Positions 16,233-25,202 of a DNA stretch of 64,000 nucleotides are shown here, piece after piece (within the stretch, counting starts at the first letter, position 1; every line of letters begins with the position of its first letter). Below the pieces are notes generated by a model. The model did no database searches. It was not told the origin of the DNA and worked only from the letters and a program-made list of their open reading frames with translations. The position numbers and the translations under genes are program-made. This DNA comes from Arthrobacter sp. PAMC 25486 (lineage in GTDB: Bacteria; Actinomycetota; Actinomycetes; Actinomycetales; Micrococcaceae), in assembly GCF_000785535.1 (NCBI RefSeq), contig NZ_CP007595.1, positions 2,936,439 through 3,000,438 on the forward strand, in the 5' to 3' direction.

Positions 16233-17981
16233 ATGGCCAAGGAACTTGCCACCCAACTCATCGAACAACTGCAAGCCGCCGGTGTGCGGCGCATCTACGG
16301 GATTGTGGGCGACAGCCTGAACCCATTGGTGGACGCGGTACGGAAAACCGGTGGCTCGGCCAACGGCGGCATCGACTGGATCCACGTCCGCCATGAGGAG
16401 GCCGCGGCGTTTGCGGCCGGCGCCGAGGCTCAGCTGACAGGCGAACTGGCCGTGTGCGCAGGGTCGTGCGGACCCGGCAACCTGCACCTGATGAACGGGC
16501 TGTACGACGCCAACCGCACCGGCGCGCCGGTGCTGGCCATCGCCTCGCATCTGCCCAGCGTGCAAATTGGCAGCGACTTCTTCCAGGAGACCCACCCGGA
16601 CAGGCTCTTTGGCGAATGCTCAGTGTACTCCGAGCTCATCAGCACCTCGGACCAGGCGCCAAGGGTCATGAACAACGCCATCTCGCATGCCGTGGGCCTG
16701 CGCGGGGTGGCCGTGGTGACGCTGCCAGGCGATATTGCCAGCCTCCCGGCCACTGCGCCGTCGCCCCTGCAACGCCCCGTGCGCCCGGCCAGCCTGGTCC
16801 CGGCACCCGAAAGCGTGGCGGAGCTCGCTGATGCCATCAACCAGGCTGAAAAGATTGCCATCTTTGCCGGCGCCGGCGTCCAGGGAGCCCACGCCGAAGT
16901 CATAGCCTTGGCTGAACTGCTCAACGCCCCAATTGGGCACAGCCTGCGCGGCAAGGACTTCATCCAGTACAACAACCCCTACGACATTGGGATGACGGGC
17001 TTGCTGGGCTACGGGGCCGCCGCGGAAGGCATCGCCGGTGCCGAGCTGCTGATCTTGCTGGGCACGGACTTCCCCTACGACCAGTTCCTGCCAGACACAC
17101 GTACCGCCCAGGTGGACAGGGCGCCGGAGCATTTGGGCAGGCGCACCGACGTTGACATTGCCGTGCACGGTGACGTGCTGCCAACCCTGGCGGCCCTCAT
17201 CCCGCTCGTGGCGGCCAAGGAGGATGCAAAGTTCCTGGAGCAAATGCTGAAAAAGCACGACAAGCTGATGAACAAGGCAGTTGGCGCCTACACCCGCAAG
17301 GCTGACAAGCTGGTGCCCATCCATCCTGAGTATGCGGCCTCGCTGCTGGATGAAATCGCCGCAGAGGATGCCATCTTCACCGCCGACACCGGCATGTGCA
17401 ATGTGTGGACCGCCCGCTACATCAACCCGCTGGGCACGCGGCGGCTGATCGGTTCCTACCTCCACGGCTCGATGGCCAACGCCCTGCCGCAGGCCATCGG
17501 CGCACAGGCTGCCCACCCCGGCCGACAGGTCATTTCCGTGTCCGGTGACGGCGGGCTGTCCATGCTGCTGGGTGAACTGATCACGGCTGCCGCGCACAAG
17601 CTGCCCATCAACGTTGTGGTTTTCAACAACTCCACGCTGGGCATGGTGAAACTGGAAATGCTTGTTGACGGGATGGCCGATTTTGGTGTTGACGTTCCTG
17701 ACACGAACTACGCCGCCATCGCCACGGCCATGGGATTCCACGCCGTGCGCGTCACCGACCCCGCAGGTATTGCCGACGCCTACCGTGCCGCGTTCGCCCA
17801 CGACGGCCCGTCGCTGGTGGAACTGGTCACCGACCCCAACGCCCTGTCCATCCCGCCCAAGCTCAAGGGCGCGCAGGTGCTTGGTTTTGCCACGGCCATG
17901 TCCAAGGTGGTCCTGAACAGGGGCGCGGGGGAAGCGGTCAGCATGGCACGCAGCAATCTGCGCAACATTCCGCGCGGCTGA
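16233..17981 (+). CDS. poxB: Pyruvate dehydrogenase (quinone) / pyruvate oxidase
   Basis: 582 residues, close to the 572 of Escherichia coli PoxB. A peripheral membrane flavoenzyme that decarboxylates pyruvate to acetate and CO2 and passes electrons to quinone. Three ThDP-family domains are seen: the N-terminal Pyr domain with the catalytic Glu in VRHEEAAAFAAG, a central FAD domain, and the PP domain with GDGGLSMLLGE...NN for Mg-ThDP binding. The ATG at 16233 follows CAGGAAGG. It is followed 25 nt later by a DUF1304 gene, possibly co-transcribed. Confidence 0.93.
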   Translation: MAKELATQLIEQLQAAGVRRIYGIVGDSLNPLVDAVRKTGGSANGGIDWIHVRHEEAAAFAAGAEAQLTGELAVCAGSCGPGNLHLMNGLYDANRTGAPVLAIASHLPSVQIGSDFFQETHPDRLFGECSVYSELISTSDQAPRVMNNAISHAVGLRGVAVVTLPGDIASLPATAPSPLQRPVRPASLVPAPESVAELADAINQAEKIAIFAGAGVQGAHAEVIALAELLNAPIGHSLRGKDFIQYNNPYDIGMTGLLGYGAAAEGIAGAELLILLGTDFPYDQFLPDTRTAQVDRAPEHLGRRTDVDIAVHGDVLPTLAALIPLVAAKEDAKFLEQMLKKHDKLMNKAVGAYTRKADKLVPIHPEYAASLLDEIAAEDAIFTADTGMCNVWTARYINPLGTRRLIGSYLHGSMANALPQAIGAQAAHPGRQVISVSGDGGLSMLLGELITAAAHKLPINVVVFNNSTLGMVKLEMLVDGMADFGVDVPDTNYAAIATAMGFHAVRVTDPAGIADAYRAAFAHDGPSLVELVTDPNALSIPPKLKGAQVLGFATAMSKVVLNRGAGEAVSMARSNLRNIPRG

Positions 17982-18006
17982 CGCCAAACGCTTAAGAAGG
18001 ATTCCT

Positions 18007-18393
18007 TTGCTCAGCGCAGCACTTATTTTCGCCGGACTGGCTGCACTGGTGCACGTTTACATCTTCGTGTTGGAATCGCTGCGCTGGACGGCGGAGAGTA
18101 CCAGGACGACGTTTGGGACGTCCGTTGAGCAAGCCCACGCCACGAGGGAACTGGCCTTCAACCAAGGCTTCTACAACCTGTTCCTTGCCGTAGTGGCGGT
18201 GGCCGGCATACTTGCCGCGGCTTCCGGGCACCATGGCGTGGGTGCGGCGCTGGTGCTGGCCGGCTGCGGCTCCATGCTTGCCGCCGGACTCGTCCTCCTC
18301 ATTTCATCACCTAAGAAGGCCAGGGCGGCCCTGGTGCAGCTCGCGTTCCCGCTGGCCGCCGTCGTTCTTGTCCTTGCGTGGCTGGCCATTTAG
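18007..18393 (+). CDS. DUF1304 family membrane protein
   Basis: 128 residues beginning with TTG 18007 behind AGAAGGA. Four hydrophobic helices and the family pattern (ALVHVYIFVLES, FNQGFYNLFLA) identify DUF1304, small inner-membrane proteins of unknown function. It probably shares a transcript with poxB. Confidence 0.88.
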   Translation: MLSAALIFAGLAALVHVYIFVLESLRWTAESTRTTFGTSVEQAHATRELAFNQGFYNLFLAVVAVAGILAAASGHHGVGAALVLAGCGSMLAAGLVLLISSPKKARAALVQLAFPLAAVVLVLAWLAI

Positions 18394-18462
18394 GCCCGTC
18401 GATCCCTTGCCCGGTGCCCCGAACGGGCATAGCGTTGAAGGACATCCAAGGGGGTGGCTCAA

Positions 18463-18654
18463 ATGGAAATTCACCTGTGGTGGATCAATATGGAACTGCC
18501 GGCCAAGCAGTGGCTACGAGAAAATACAGAGGCTGCAGCGGTGCCGGACCACGTCGCGGTGGCTGTTGAAGCTGCCGGCGGTGCCCTGAGTGACGGGACG
18601 CTGACGCAGCGGGAGTGGGATTTTATAGTGACCCAGTCCGAGTTTGTTGACTGA
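18463..18654 (+). CDS. Small hypothetical protein
   Basis: 63 residues from ATG 18463, preceded by AGGGGG about 9 nt away. GTG 18454 would add three residues. No family recognised. It is rich in Trp, Ala and Glu with no signal or membrane segment (WWINMELPAKQWL, then TLTQREWDFIV). It has the same strand and close spacing as DUF1304. Confidence 0.5.
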   Translation: MEIHLWWINMELPAKQWLRENTEAAAVPDHVAVAVEAAGGALSDGTLTQREWDFIVTQSEFVD

Positions 18655-18758
18655 CGCTTTTTCCAAGCACGACGGCGGCACGCGCCCGCCGCTGCTGTGG
18701 CACCCTGCGCCCGGTTGGCCCATGCCCGCCGTCGGCGCTGGCACCCCGGAACCAGGGC

Positions 18759-19769
18759 CTATTGGTTGGCGAGGACAAGCGCCGTCGTCAACAATGCGGT
18801 AAGGGCGACAAAAGGCAGGCACATGAGCACGTGCAGCAGCTTGTGCTCCTTCAGAATGGCCGCAAACTCCCGCAGGAATGCGCTGGGAAGGAAGTAACCA
18901 GCCGTCGGCGAGCCAACCACCTGGGCGTCGATCCCCAGCTTGCGCGACAGCAGGGCTGCGCGGAGCACATGATAGTTGTTCGTGACCACCACCAGCGGGC
19001 CGGTTCTGCCGTGGTCGCGGGCAATGGCCGCCGAGAATTGCAGGTTTTGGGCCGTGTTTGCGGCGTGCTCCTCCGCCGCAACATGCTCATCCGGAGCCCC
19101 AGCATGGACCAGGTATTCCGCCATGGCAGCACCCTCTGAGCGGGATTCGTCCGGGCCCTGCCCGCCCGAAGGGATCAGCAATGGAGCATCCGCGGGAGAT
19201 GCCTCGCGGTAAACCTCCAGACCCTTGTTCAGTCGGGAGCGCAGCAGCGGCGGCACCTTGCCGTTGATGATTTGTGAGCCAAGGATGACAACGGCGGACG
19301 GCGTGATGCTGTGCACCATCTTCCCGTAGACGGCTGCATAGGACAGGAAGACCACAAACACCACGCCAAAATAGCTGCACAACAGGAACATCAGCGCCGC
19401 CACGCCAATGGCCACCGTATTGAGGGTGAGCACCAGTGCGAAGGCTGCAACGGGCAGTGCCAGCAGGGCCAGGCCGGCAACAAGGGACAGCAAATTGCCC
19501 ATGCTGCGCCCCTCCCTCCGCAGCATGGTCACGCCATTGGCGATCAGGAATCCGGCCAACACCACAACGGCCAGCGGCGTCAGGACCAGGATGCCCAGCG
19601 TGATCCACTCGGTCCAGGGGAACCACTGGGAGAGAACCTCGGCCAGCCCGGCCAGCGCAAACCAGCACGCAGCCACCAACACGATGCCGTTGCGGAGCAT
19701 CCGCGGGTCCTTGCGGCGCAAATAGACATAGACGCAGCCCAGGACCGCGGCAAGGATCAAGGAGAACAT
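18759..19769 (-). CDS. YdcF/ElyC (DUF218) family membrane protein
   Basis: 336 residues. Five or so hydrophobic helices occupy the first 150 residues, then a soluble DUF218 domain (VILGSQIINGKVPPLL, IPSGGQGPDES, VVVTNNYHVLRAALLSRKLG), ending in another helix. Family members are linked to envelope carbohydrate metabolism; the precise reaction is not known. It is transcribed alone, divergent from rlmN. Confidence 0.85.
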   Translation of the reverse strand: MFSLILAAVLGCVYVYLRRKDPRMLRNGIVLVAACWFALAGLAEVLSQWFPWTEWITLGILVLTPLAVVVLAGFLIANGVTMLRREGRSMGNLLSLVAGLALLALPVAAFALVLTLNTVAIGVAALMFLLCSYFGVVFVVFLSYAAVYGKMVHSITPSAVVILGSQIINGKVPPLLRSRLNKGLEVYREASPADAPLLIPSGGQGPDESRSEGAAMAEYLVHAGAPDEHVAAEEHAANTAQNLQFSAAIARDHGRTGPLVVVTNNYHVLRAALLSRKLGIDAQVVGSPTAGYFLPSAFLREFAAILKEHKLLHVLMCLPFVALTALLTTALVLANQ

Positions 19770-19973
19770 GATTTCAGCCTATGCGATCCCACGCCGCCCC
19801 CGCATGCCACCAGGGGCGGAAAACGCGGAGCCTCCTGTGCAACCACGGTGGGAGGTGCGAGGGCAGTGGACGGAGGGGCCGCCGTCGTACCGGCCATGCG
19901 GACAACGGGCAGGGCGGGCCGGAATGTGATGTTGGCAGCCAGGACGGGACAGAACCGCGGTCCGTAGGCGACA

Positions 19974-21242
19974 ATGGAAAGGATGACTTCCCCCAAAAAC
20001 GCCCCCAGCCCCGCCGCCGCAGAAACCGATGCCGCCGCCCCAAAGTCGCGCCCTGCCCGCCGCGCGGCCCAGGTCATGCCTGCCACCGAGGGCTGGAAGC
20101 AGGCCAAGGACCCGGGTGGGCGCCCGCTGCTGCAGTTCAAGTCCCCGCGCGTGTCCCAGCCTCCGGTGCACCTGGCCGACCTGACGCTGCCCGAGCGCGA
20201 GGCAAAATTCAAGGAGATGGGCCTGCCGGCATTCCGCGCCAAGCAGCTCTCTGTGCACTACTTCCAGCACTACACCACTGATCCCGAACTGATGAGCGAC
20301 CTGCCCAAGGACCGCCGCGCCGAGATCACCGAGACCATGTTCCCGAAGCTGCTGACCGAGGTCAAGCGCCTCACCACGGACAACGGTGACACCATCAAGT
20401 TCCTGTGGCGCCTCTTTGACGGCTCGCTCGTGGAGTCGGTGCTTATGCGCTACCCCGGCCGCGTGACCCTGTGTGTGTCGAGCCAGTGCGGCTGCGGCAT
20501 GAACTGCCCGTTCTGCGCCACGGGCCAGGCCGGGCTGACCCGAAACATGTCCACGGCGGAGATCCTGGACCAGATCGTGCAGGCCAACCGGGTCATCGCC
20601 GAGGGCGGGCTGGGCAACCTGCGCCGCGACGGCGGACACGACGCCGAGCGCGTCACCAATATTGTCTTCATGGGCATGGGCGAGCCCCTGGCGAACTACA
20701 AGCGCGTCATGAACGCCGTGCACCGCATGGTCGCCGAGGCGCCCGAGGGCCTGGGCATGTCCGCCCGTGGCATCACCATCTCCACCGTTGGCCTGGTCCC
20801 GGGCATCAACAAGCTGGCCGAGGAAGGCGTGGCCGTCACCTTTGCGCTGTCCCTGCACGCGCCCGACGACGAACTCCGCGACGAGCTGATCCCCGTCAAT
20901 GACAAGTGGAAGGTGGATGACGCCCTCGACGCCGCCTACAACTACTACAAGGTCACCGGCCGCCGCGTGTCCATCGAGTACGCGCTGATCAAGGACATGA
21001 ACGACCACCCCTGGCGCGCCGAGCTGCTCGCGAAGAAGCTCAACCAGCGCGGCCGCGGCTGGGTGCACGTGAACCCGATCCCGCTGAACCCGACCCCCGG
21101 TTCCATCTGGACCTCCTCCGAGCCGGAAGTCATGCGGGAATTCATCAACACGCTGATCGACAACGGCATCCCCACCACGCTGCGGGACACCCGCGGCAAG
21201 GAAATTGACGGAGCCTGCGGGCAGCTCGCCGCCACCGAATAA
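19974..21242 (+). CDS. rlmN: 23S rRNA (adenine-2503-C2) methyltransferase / dual-specificity RlmN
   Basis: 422 residues. A radical-SAM enzyme that methylates A2503 of 23S rRNA and, in some species, A37 of tRNA. The cluster motif is in CGMNCPFC (C-x3-C-x2-C), followed by MGMGEPLAN and STVGLVPGI, with the conserved C-terminal Cys in IDGACGQ. The first 35 residues are an unconserved Ala/Pro-rich extension. ATG 19974 and ATG 19983 are both possible and neither has a good ribosome site, so a leaderless start is possible. A strong terminator follows. Confidence 0.95.
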   Translation: MERMTSPKNAPSPAAAETDAAAPKSRPARRAAQVMPATEGWKQAKDPGGRPLLQFKSPRVSQPPVHLADLTLPEREAKFKEMGLPAFRAKQLSVHYFQHYTTDPELMSDLPKDRRAEITETMFPKLLTEVKRLTTDNGDTIKFLWRLFDGSLVESVLMRYPGRVTLCVSSQCGCGMNCPFCATGQAGLTRNMSTAEILDQIVQANRVIAEGGLGNLRRDGGHDAERVTNIVFMGMGEPLANYKRVMNAVHRMVAEAPEGLGMSARGITISTVGLVPGINKLAEEGVAVTFALSLHAPDDELRDELIPVNDKWKVDDALDAAYNYYKVTGRRVSIEYALIKDMNDHPWRAELLAKKLNQRGRGWVHVNPIPLNPTPGSIWTSSEPEVMREFINTLIDNGIPTTLRDTRGKEIDGACGQLAATE

Positions 21243-21289
21243 CGAGTGGCGCCTGCTGATGGCGCGCCTGACTGAAGCGGCACTGACGC

Positions 21290-21327
21290 AAGAACGACGC
21301 CGGAACCTGGGTTCCGGCGTCGTTCTT
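21290..21327. terminator. Bidirectional intrinsic terminator after rlmN
   Basis: Arms at 21290-21307 and 21310-21327 are complementary over 18 positions with almost no loop, with T-rich sequence on the right and A-rich sequence on the left. It lies between the convergent rlmN and the small membrane-protein gene and can serve both. Its core AACGACG.CGGAAC recurs in the terminator at 44329-44358. Confidence 0.85.
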
Positions 21328-21347
21328 TGGGTTAAGCGGTGGCTGGG

Positions 21348-21593
21348 TTAGGGGATGTCGGTCAGGGTTTTCTCGACCGCGGCAAGGCGCTTGTCGAGAG
21401 AGTCCAGCTTGCCGAGCAGTTCGGTGCTGACGGCGGTGTTTTCCTTGACCACTTCACGCAGTTCCGACGCTCCGCCGAGTTCCACCTGACGCGTTTTGGC
21501 GTTGGCCCGGGCAATGACGATCTGGTAGGTGATGCCGCCGATGATGCCAATGATTGCGATCCAGGCCCACCACGGTACGAATTCGAGTCCCAT
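21348..21593 (-). CDS. Small membrane protein with coiled-coil tail
   Basis: 81 residues: one membrane helix (about 8-28) followed by a heptad-rich helical tail ending in LLGKLDSLDKRLAAVEKTL. No family name recognised. The ATG at 21593 is one base past the stop of the ArsR-type regulator upstream, so translation is coupled. A membrane partner controlled by, or controlling, the regulator is plausible but unproven. Confidence 0.7.
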   Translation of the reverse strand: MGLEFVPWWAWIAIIGIIGGITYQIVIARANAKTRQVELGGASELREVVKENTAVSTELLGKLDSLDKRLAAVEKTLTDIP

Positions 21594-21594
21594 G

Positions 21595-21924
21595 TCATTT
21601 ACCGCTTTCTTGTTTAGGTTCAGTGTCGGGCGCATCCAGCGGTCCGACGGCTGCCATGATTGCAGCCGGGTCAATGGTGAGTTTGAACGGCACGACCTCG
21701 AAGTACTTCAGGGCCTTGCCGTCGGCGGAGAGCTCCAGCCGGCCGGCAAGGTAGCCGGCCTCCTCGAGTCGCTGTAGGTGCATGTAAAGCAGTGGACGCG
21801 ACATTCCCAGACGCCTGGCCAGTTCGCTCACGTGGAGCGGTTCGACCGATAGCGCTGCGATGATGCGGTAGCGCGTGGGGTGGGCAACTGCCGTAACCTT
21901 CGCGATCTCTTCTTCCAATGACAT
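21595..21924 (-). CDS. ArsR-type winged-helix transcriptional regulator
   Basis: 109 residues from ATG 21924, chosen because AGGGGGTG sits about 7 nt upstream; a GTG six codons earlier is the alternative. The winged helix is clear (HPTRYRIIAALS, then VSELARRLGMSRPLLYMHLQ). No metal-binding cysteines are present, so it is not a classical metal sensor. An imperfect palindrome around GTAAATAATTAC lies just upstream near 21947-21958 and may be its operator. Co-transcribed with the small coiled-coil membrane protein. Confidence 0.85.
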   Translation of the reverse strand: MSLEEEIAKVTAVAHPTRYRIIAALSVEPLHVSELARRLGMSRPLLYMHLQRLEEAGYLAGRLELSADGKALKYFEVVPFKLTIDPAAIMAAVGPLDAPDTEPKQESGK

Positions 21925-22024
21925 TTCTGCACCCCCTTTCACCTGTCAGTAAATAATTACACATGAAGGTATGGATGCGCAAGGGTTATTTTTGTACGGG
22001 CCACCGGGCGTTCGGGGGCGGGTG

Positions 22025-22681
22025 CTATTTGGCCTTCGCCACGGCCACATAGGCGGTGGTCGAACCGGGCTCAATCTCTGTCCGCCCGGCATCCTGGATG
22101 ACAGGGCCGGCCGATTTGCGGGCGCCCTTGCGGAACTCCTTCGCCGGCAGCTCGAGGACGCCGAGGGGGAAGCCGTCGGCAGCCCACGCCTCCACCACGG
22201 CAGGCTTGGATTCCAGCAGCCAGGCAAAGAGTGCATGTGCCGCCTGGGCCGCGGCCTTGCCCGTGGACATCTCCAGGGACGCGTTCAGCACAATGCTCAG
22301 CGGCGCAGGCGGCAGCGGCTCCCCGGGAGGCAGCTGCGTGCCGGACACCTGCAATTTGGCCAGCAGCTTGGGCAGTTCGGCGGCGGGCATGGGCGGCAGC
22401 CCCACGGCCGAGGCCTCACCCACGGTGGCGAGGACGTGTTCGGGGAAGGCCCCAAGGACCTTGGCGAACATCTTGGCGTCGGCCCGCCTGACCGTTTTGC
22501 CGAACGCACCGGAGGCCCACTGCCGCCAGTCGGGATTTTCGGGGTCTCGCAGGAAGGCCTGGACGGACGCCAGTGCCGCCGCAGCAATTCCATGCTGCTC
22601 GCCGGCTGGTTCCTCCCGGTCGACGAGCAAAATGATGGGCTGGATCAGTTCCTGCTGGGTGCGTTCGGTAGATTCACTCAC
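22025..22681 (-). CDS. Peptidyl-tRNA hydrolase, Pth2-like
   Basis: 218 residues from GTG 22681. The C-terminal half carries the Pth2 pattern (LNASLEMSTGKAAAQAAHA, GVLELP). This family cleaves peptidyl-tRNA released from stalled ribosomes, rescuing the tRNA. The N-terminal half is less conserved and makes it longer than archaeal Pth2 (about 120 residues). The start is not certain because the ribosome site is weak. It is divergent from an aminotransferase gene. Confidence 0.75.
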   Translation of the reverse strand: MSESTERTQQELIQPIILLVDREEPAGEQHGIAAAALASVQAFLRDPENPDWRQWASGAFGKTVRRADAKMFAKVLGAFPEHVLATVGEASAVGLPPMPAAELPKLLAKLQVSGTQLPPGEPLPPAPLSIVLNASLEMSTGKAAAQAAHALFAWLLESKPAVVEAWAADGFPLGVLELPAKEFRKGARKSAGPVIQDAGRTEIEPGSTTAYVAVAKAK

Positions 22682-22773
22682 CCCACAAGGGTATCGGCAG
22701 CGGCGTGTGACAAGCTGGAGTTTGGTCCCACGCTTCCACCGGCCGTCCACACCCGCCTTATTGAAGGATCCCC

Positions 22774-23985
22774 ATGCGCACACCACTCACCGTTGCTGCC
22801 CGTGCCAAGGTGGCGCCCTTTGCCGTCATGGACATTCTGCAGCGGGTGGCAGATATGCGTGCCGCCGGCCGTGACGTGATTTCCTTGTGCGCCGGCGAGC
22901 CGAGCGGGGGAGCGCCCAGTGCGGTTTCAGCTCGGGCCGCCGCGCTGCACTTCGCCGGCACACCGCTGACGTACACGCCCACGCTGGGCATTTCCGGGCT
23001 GCGCCAGGCCATCGCCGGGCACTACAAACGCTGGTACGGCCTGGATGTTCCCGCCCGGAATGTTGCCGTCACCACCGGCTCGTCCGGGGCGTTCATGCTG
23101 GTATTCCTTGCCGCCTTCAACCCCGGCGACAGGGTGGCTTTGGCCCGCCCCGGCTACCCCGCCTACAAGAACATCCTGACCTCCTTGGGCATTGAGGTCA
23201 TCGAGCTCGACGCCGGAGCAGACTCCCGCTTCCAGCCCACCCCGGCGATCCTCGACGCGGCGGTCGCCAAACATGGCCCGCTGGCGGGCTTGATGCTGGC
23301 CTCGCCGGCCAACCCCACCGGGACCATGGTTTCCCGGGCGGAACTGGCAGCCCTCACCGACTGGTGCGGCGGCAACGGCGTGCGGCTGATCAGCGACGAA
23401 ATCTACCACGGCATCACCTACCCCGCCCCAGGCAACTCGGATCCGAAGGGCGTGTGCGCCTGGGAACTGGACCGGTCCGGCGTCGTAATTTCCAGCTTTT
23501 CCAAGTACTGGGGGATGACGGGATGGCGGCTCGGCTGGGCGATTGTGCCCGACGACCTCCTCCAAGGCGTGGACGCGCTGGCCGGCAATGTGGCCCTGTG
23601 CCCTCCGGCCCCGGCGCAAATGGCGGCACTTGAAGCGTTCAGTGAGCAGGCCTACGCGGAGGCCGACGCGGCTGTTGCCGAGTTCGCCCGCACCCGCGAC
23701 TACGTCCTGTCCAACGTTGCGGGCCTGGGCTGGACGGATGCCGCCCCGGCCGACGGCGCCTTCTACTACTACGCCAACCTTGGCCCTGCACTGGCAGGTT
23801 TCGCCGACTCCCGCGAATACTGCGCGGCGCTGCTGGAAGCCGAGGCCGTGGCGCTGGTGCCGGGCGCCGACTTTGACGGGGTTGGCGGGCTCGCCACAGT
23901 TCGCTTGAGCTTTGCGGCAGGGTACGACGCCGTCCGTGAGGCCTTGGTGCGGATCGAAAGGTTCCAAGCGGCCCAGGCAGTGTGA
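22774..23985 (+). CDS. Class I/II PLP-dependent aminotransferase
   Basis: 403 residues. The fold-type I pattern is complete: TTGSSGAFMLVF, SPANPTGT, SDEIYHG, and the PLP lysine in SFSKYWGMTGWRLGW. Related to aspartate/aromatic aminotransferases; the donor and acceptor cannot be read from sequence. GAAGGAT precedes the ATG. It appears monocistronic, with the convergent thioesterase ending 22 nt later. Confidence 0.88.
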   Translation: MRTPLTVAARAKVAPFAVMDILQRVADMRAAGRDVISLCAGEPSGGAPSAVSARAAALHFAGTPLTYTPTLGISGLRQAIAGHYKRWYGLDVPARNVAVTTGSSGAFMLVFLAAFNPGDRVALARPGYPAYKNILTSLGIEVIELDAGADSRFQPTPAILDAAVAKHGPLAGLMLASPANPTGTMVSRAELAALTDWCGGNGVRLISDEIYHGITYPAPGNSDPKGVCAWELDRSGVVISSFSKYWGMTGWRLGWAIVPDDLLQGVDALAGNVALCPPAPAQMAALEAFSEQAYAEADAAVAEFARTRDYVLSNVAGLGWTDAAPADGAFYYYANLGPALAGFADSREYCAALLEAEAVALVPGADFDGVGGLATVRLSFAAGYDAVREALVRIERFQAAQAV

Positions 23986-24007
23986 CGCGGCGTTGGGTGC
24001 CGAGCGG

Positions 24008-24433
24008 TTATCCGGCCGGCTTCAGGTGGGTGGTGGGGACCCGGTCGCGGTCGTAGGTGATGGAATCAAAGCCGTGCGGTGCAGGCTTGTGGTCCGGCCC
24101 CAGGTTCACGAACACAACCTTTTCAATGGTGAGGATGGATTCGCGCGTGAACATGTTGCGCACTTCCGCGCGCATGGTCAGCGACGTCCGGCCAAAGTGA
24201 GTTGCAGTCAGGCCCATCTCGATGAGGTCCCCCAGGACGGCCGACGAAACGAAGTTCATTTCAGACATGTACTTTGTCACGGCCATGCCGTTGCCGAGCT
24301 GGACGATGGCATAAATTGCTGCTTCTTCGTCAATCCAGCGCAGCAGGCTGCCGCCAAAGAGGGTGCCGTTGGCATTGAGGTCCTCGGGACGGACCCATTT
24401 GCGGGTGTGGAAGGTGATATCGCCGTTGCTCAT
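24008..24433 (-). CDS. Acyl-CoA thioesterase, hotdog fold (YciA-like)
   Basis: 141 residues from ATG 24433. The hotdog signature NANGTLFGGSLLRWIDEEA contains the catalytic Asn and acidic residue regions of YciA-type hydrolases, which release free acids from acyl-CoA in the cytosol. A much longer open frame upstream overlaps the promoter of the divergent gene and was not used. Confidence 0.88.
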   Translation of the reverse strand: MSNGDITFHTRKWVRPEDLNANGTLFGGSLLRWIDEEAAIYAIVQLGNGMAVTKYMSEMNFVSSAVLGDLIEMGLTATHFGRTSLTMRAEVRNMFTRESILTIEKVVFVNLGPDHKPAPHGFDSITYDRDRVPTTHLKPAG

Positions 24434-24644
24434 GGACTTCAATCTACCGTTCAGGTTCTCGTGGCGGGGTCGCTTTGTCCGCGGGAACACACCATGTTTT
24501 GTGCCACAGGGCGCTGGCAAATAGCGTGACCGGACATTCGTTCCTCCATAGGCGCGGTGGGAATCGTGGTTGTCCACAAAATCCAGGGAGGCCCTTTCTT
24601 GCAGGCAGCTGAACTGGGAGATTGAATTCATGGAAAGGAAAACC

Positions 24645-25103
24645 ATGGATCACTACAGTGGTGCCGAGAACGCTGAAAATGGCGGGCCCGGAGCGCCTGA
24701 CGAAGACGTTGACCGAATCTTCATGGAACTGGCCGGCAGCCTCATGGTGCCGTATCAAAACGAGTGCATGATCTGCTTTTTGATGCGGGCCATGGTGCTG
24801 CTGGAACCCGCCGGATTCGCCATGACGGACACATACCGGAAATTCAACGCGCCGCGAGCCACCAAACTTGGTGCACGACTGGTGCGGATGGGCGTCTATG
24901 GCGACTGCCGGCTGTTGCAAGCCGGCGTGATGGTCAACGATGCCCTTTGGGATGCGGAGTGCTGCCCCGATTGCGGCATCCCGTATGCGGTGCCGGATTG
25001 CCTGGAAGTGCGGCGGGGATCGACTCAGCCTTGCAAGCTCTGGCGGTGGCGGCAGGATGTGGCACGTGAGATGTTTGACGCCTGGCTGGACAACCGGATT
25101 TAG
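24645..25103 (+). CDS. DUF2695 family protein
   Basis: 152 residues. The N-terminal part resembles DUF2695 (LMVPYQNECMICFLMRAM), a short Cys-containing actinobacterial domain of unknown function. Later Cys pairs (ECCPDCG) suggest metal binding. ATG 24645 is preferred to 24630 because GGAAAGGAAA lies just ahead of it. It ends before a hairpin shared with purB. Confidence 0.65.
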   Translation: MDHYSGAENAENGGPGAPDEDVDRIFMELAGSLMVPYQNECMICFLMRAMVLLEPAGFAMTDTYRKFNAPRATKLGARLVRMGVYGDCRLLQAGVMVNDALWDAECCPDCGIPYAVPDCLEVRRGSTQPCKLWRWRQDVAREMFDAWLDNRI

Positions 25104-25125
25104 GCTCGAGTGTTGCCAAAACGAG

Positions 25126-25168
25126 GGCGGCACCCACGCTGCGCTGTACGCGCAATCCGGGTGCCGCC
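25126..25168. terminator. Hairpin between DUF2695 gene and purB
   Basis: GGCGGCACCC (25126-25135) pairs with GGGTGCCGCC (25159-25168), and the loop has a smaller GCGC pairing. It is placed between two convergent genes, so it may terminate both. No strong T-tract. Confidence 0.55.
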
Positions 25169-25202
25169 GTCGAACATTCCCCAAACAGGAACTCCCTGGG
25201 AA

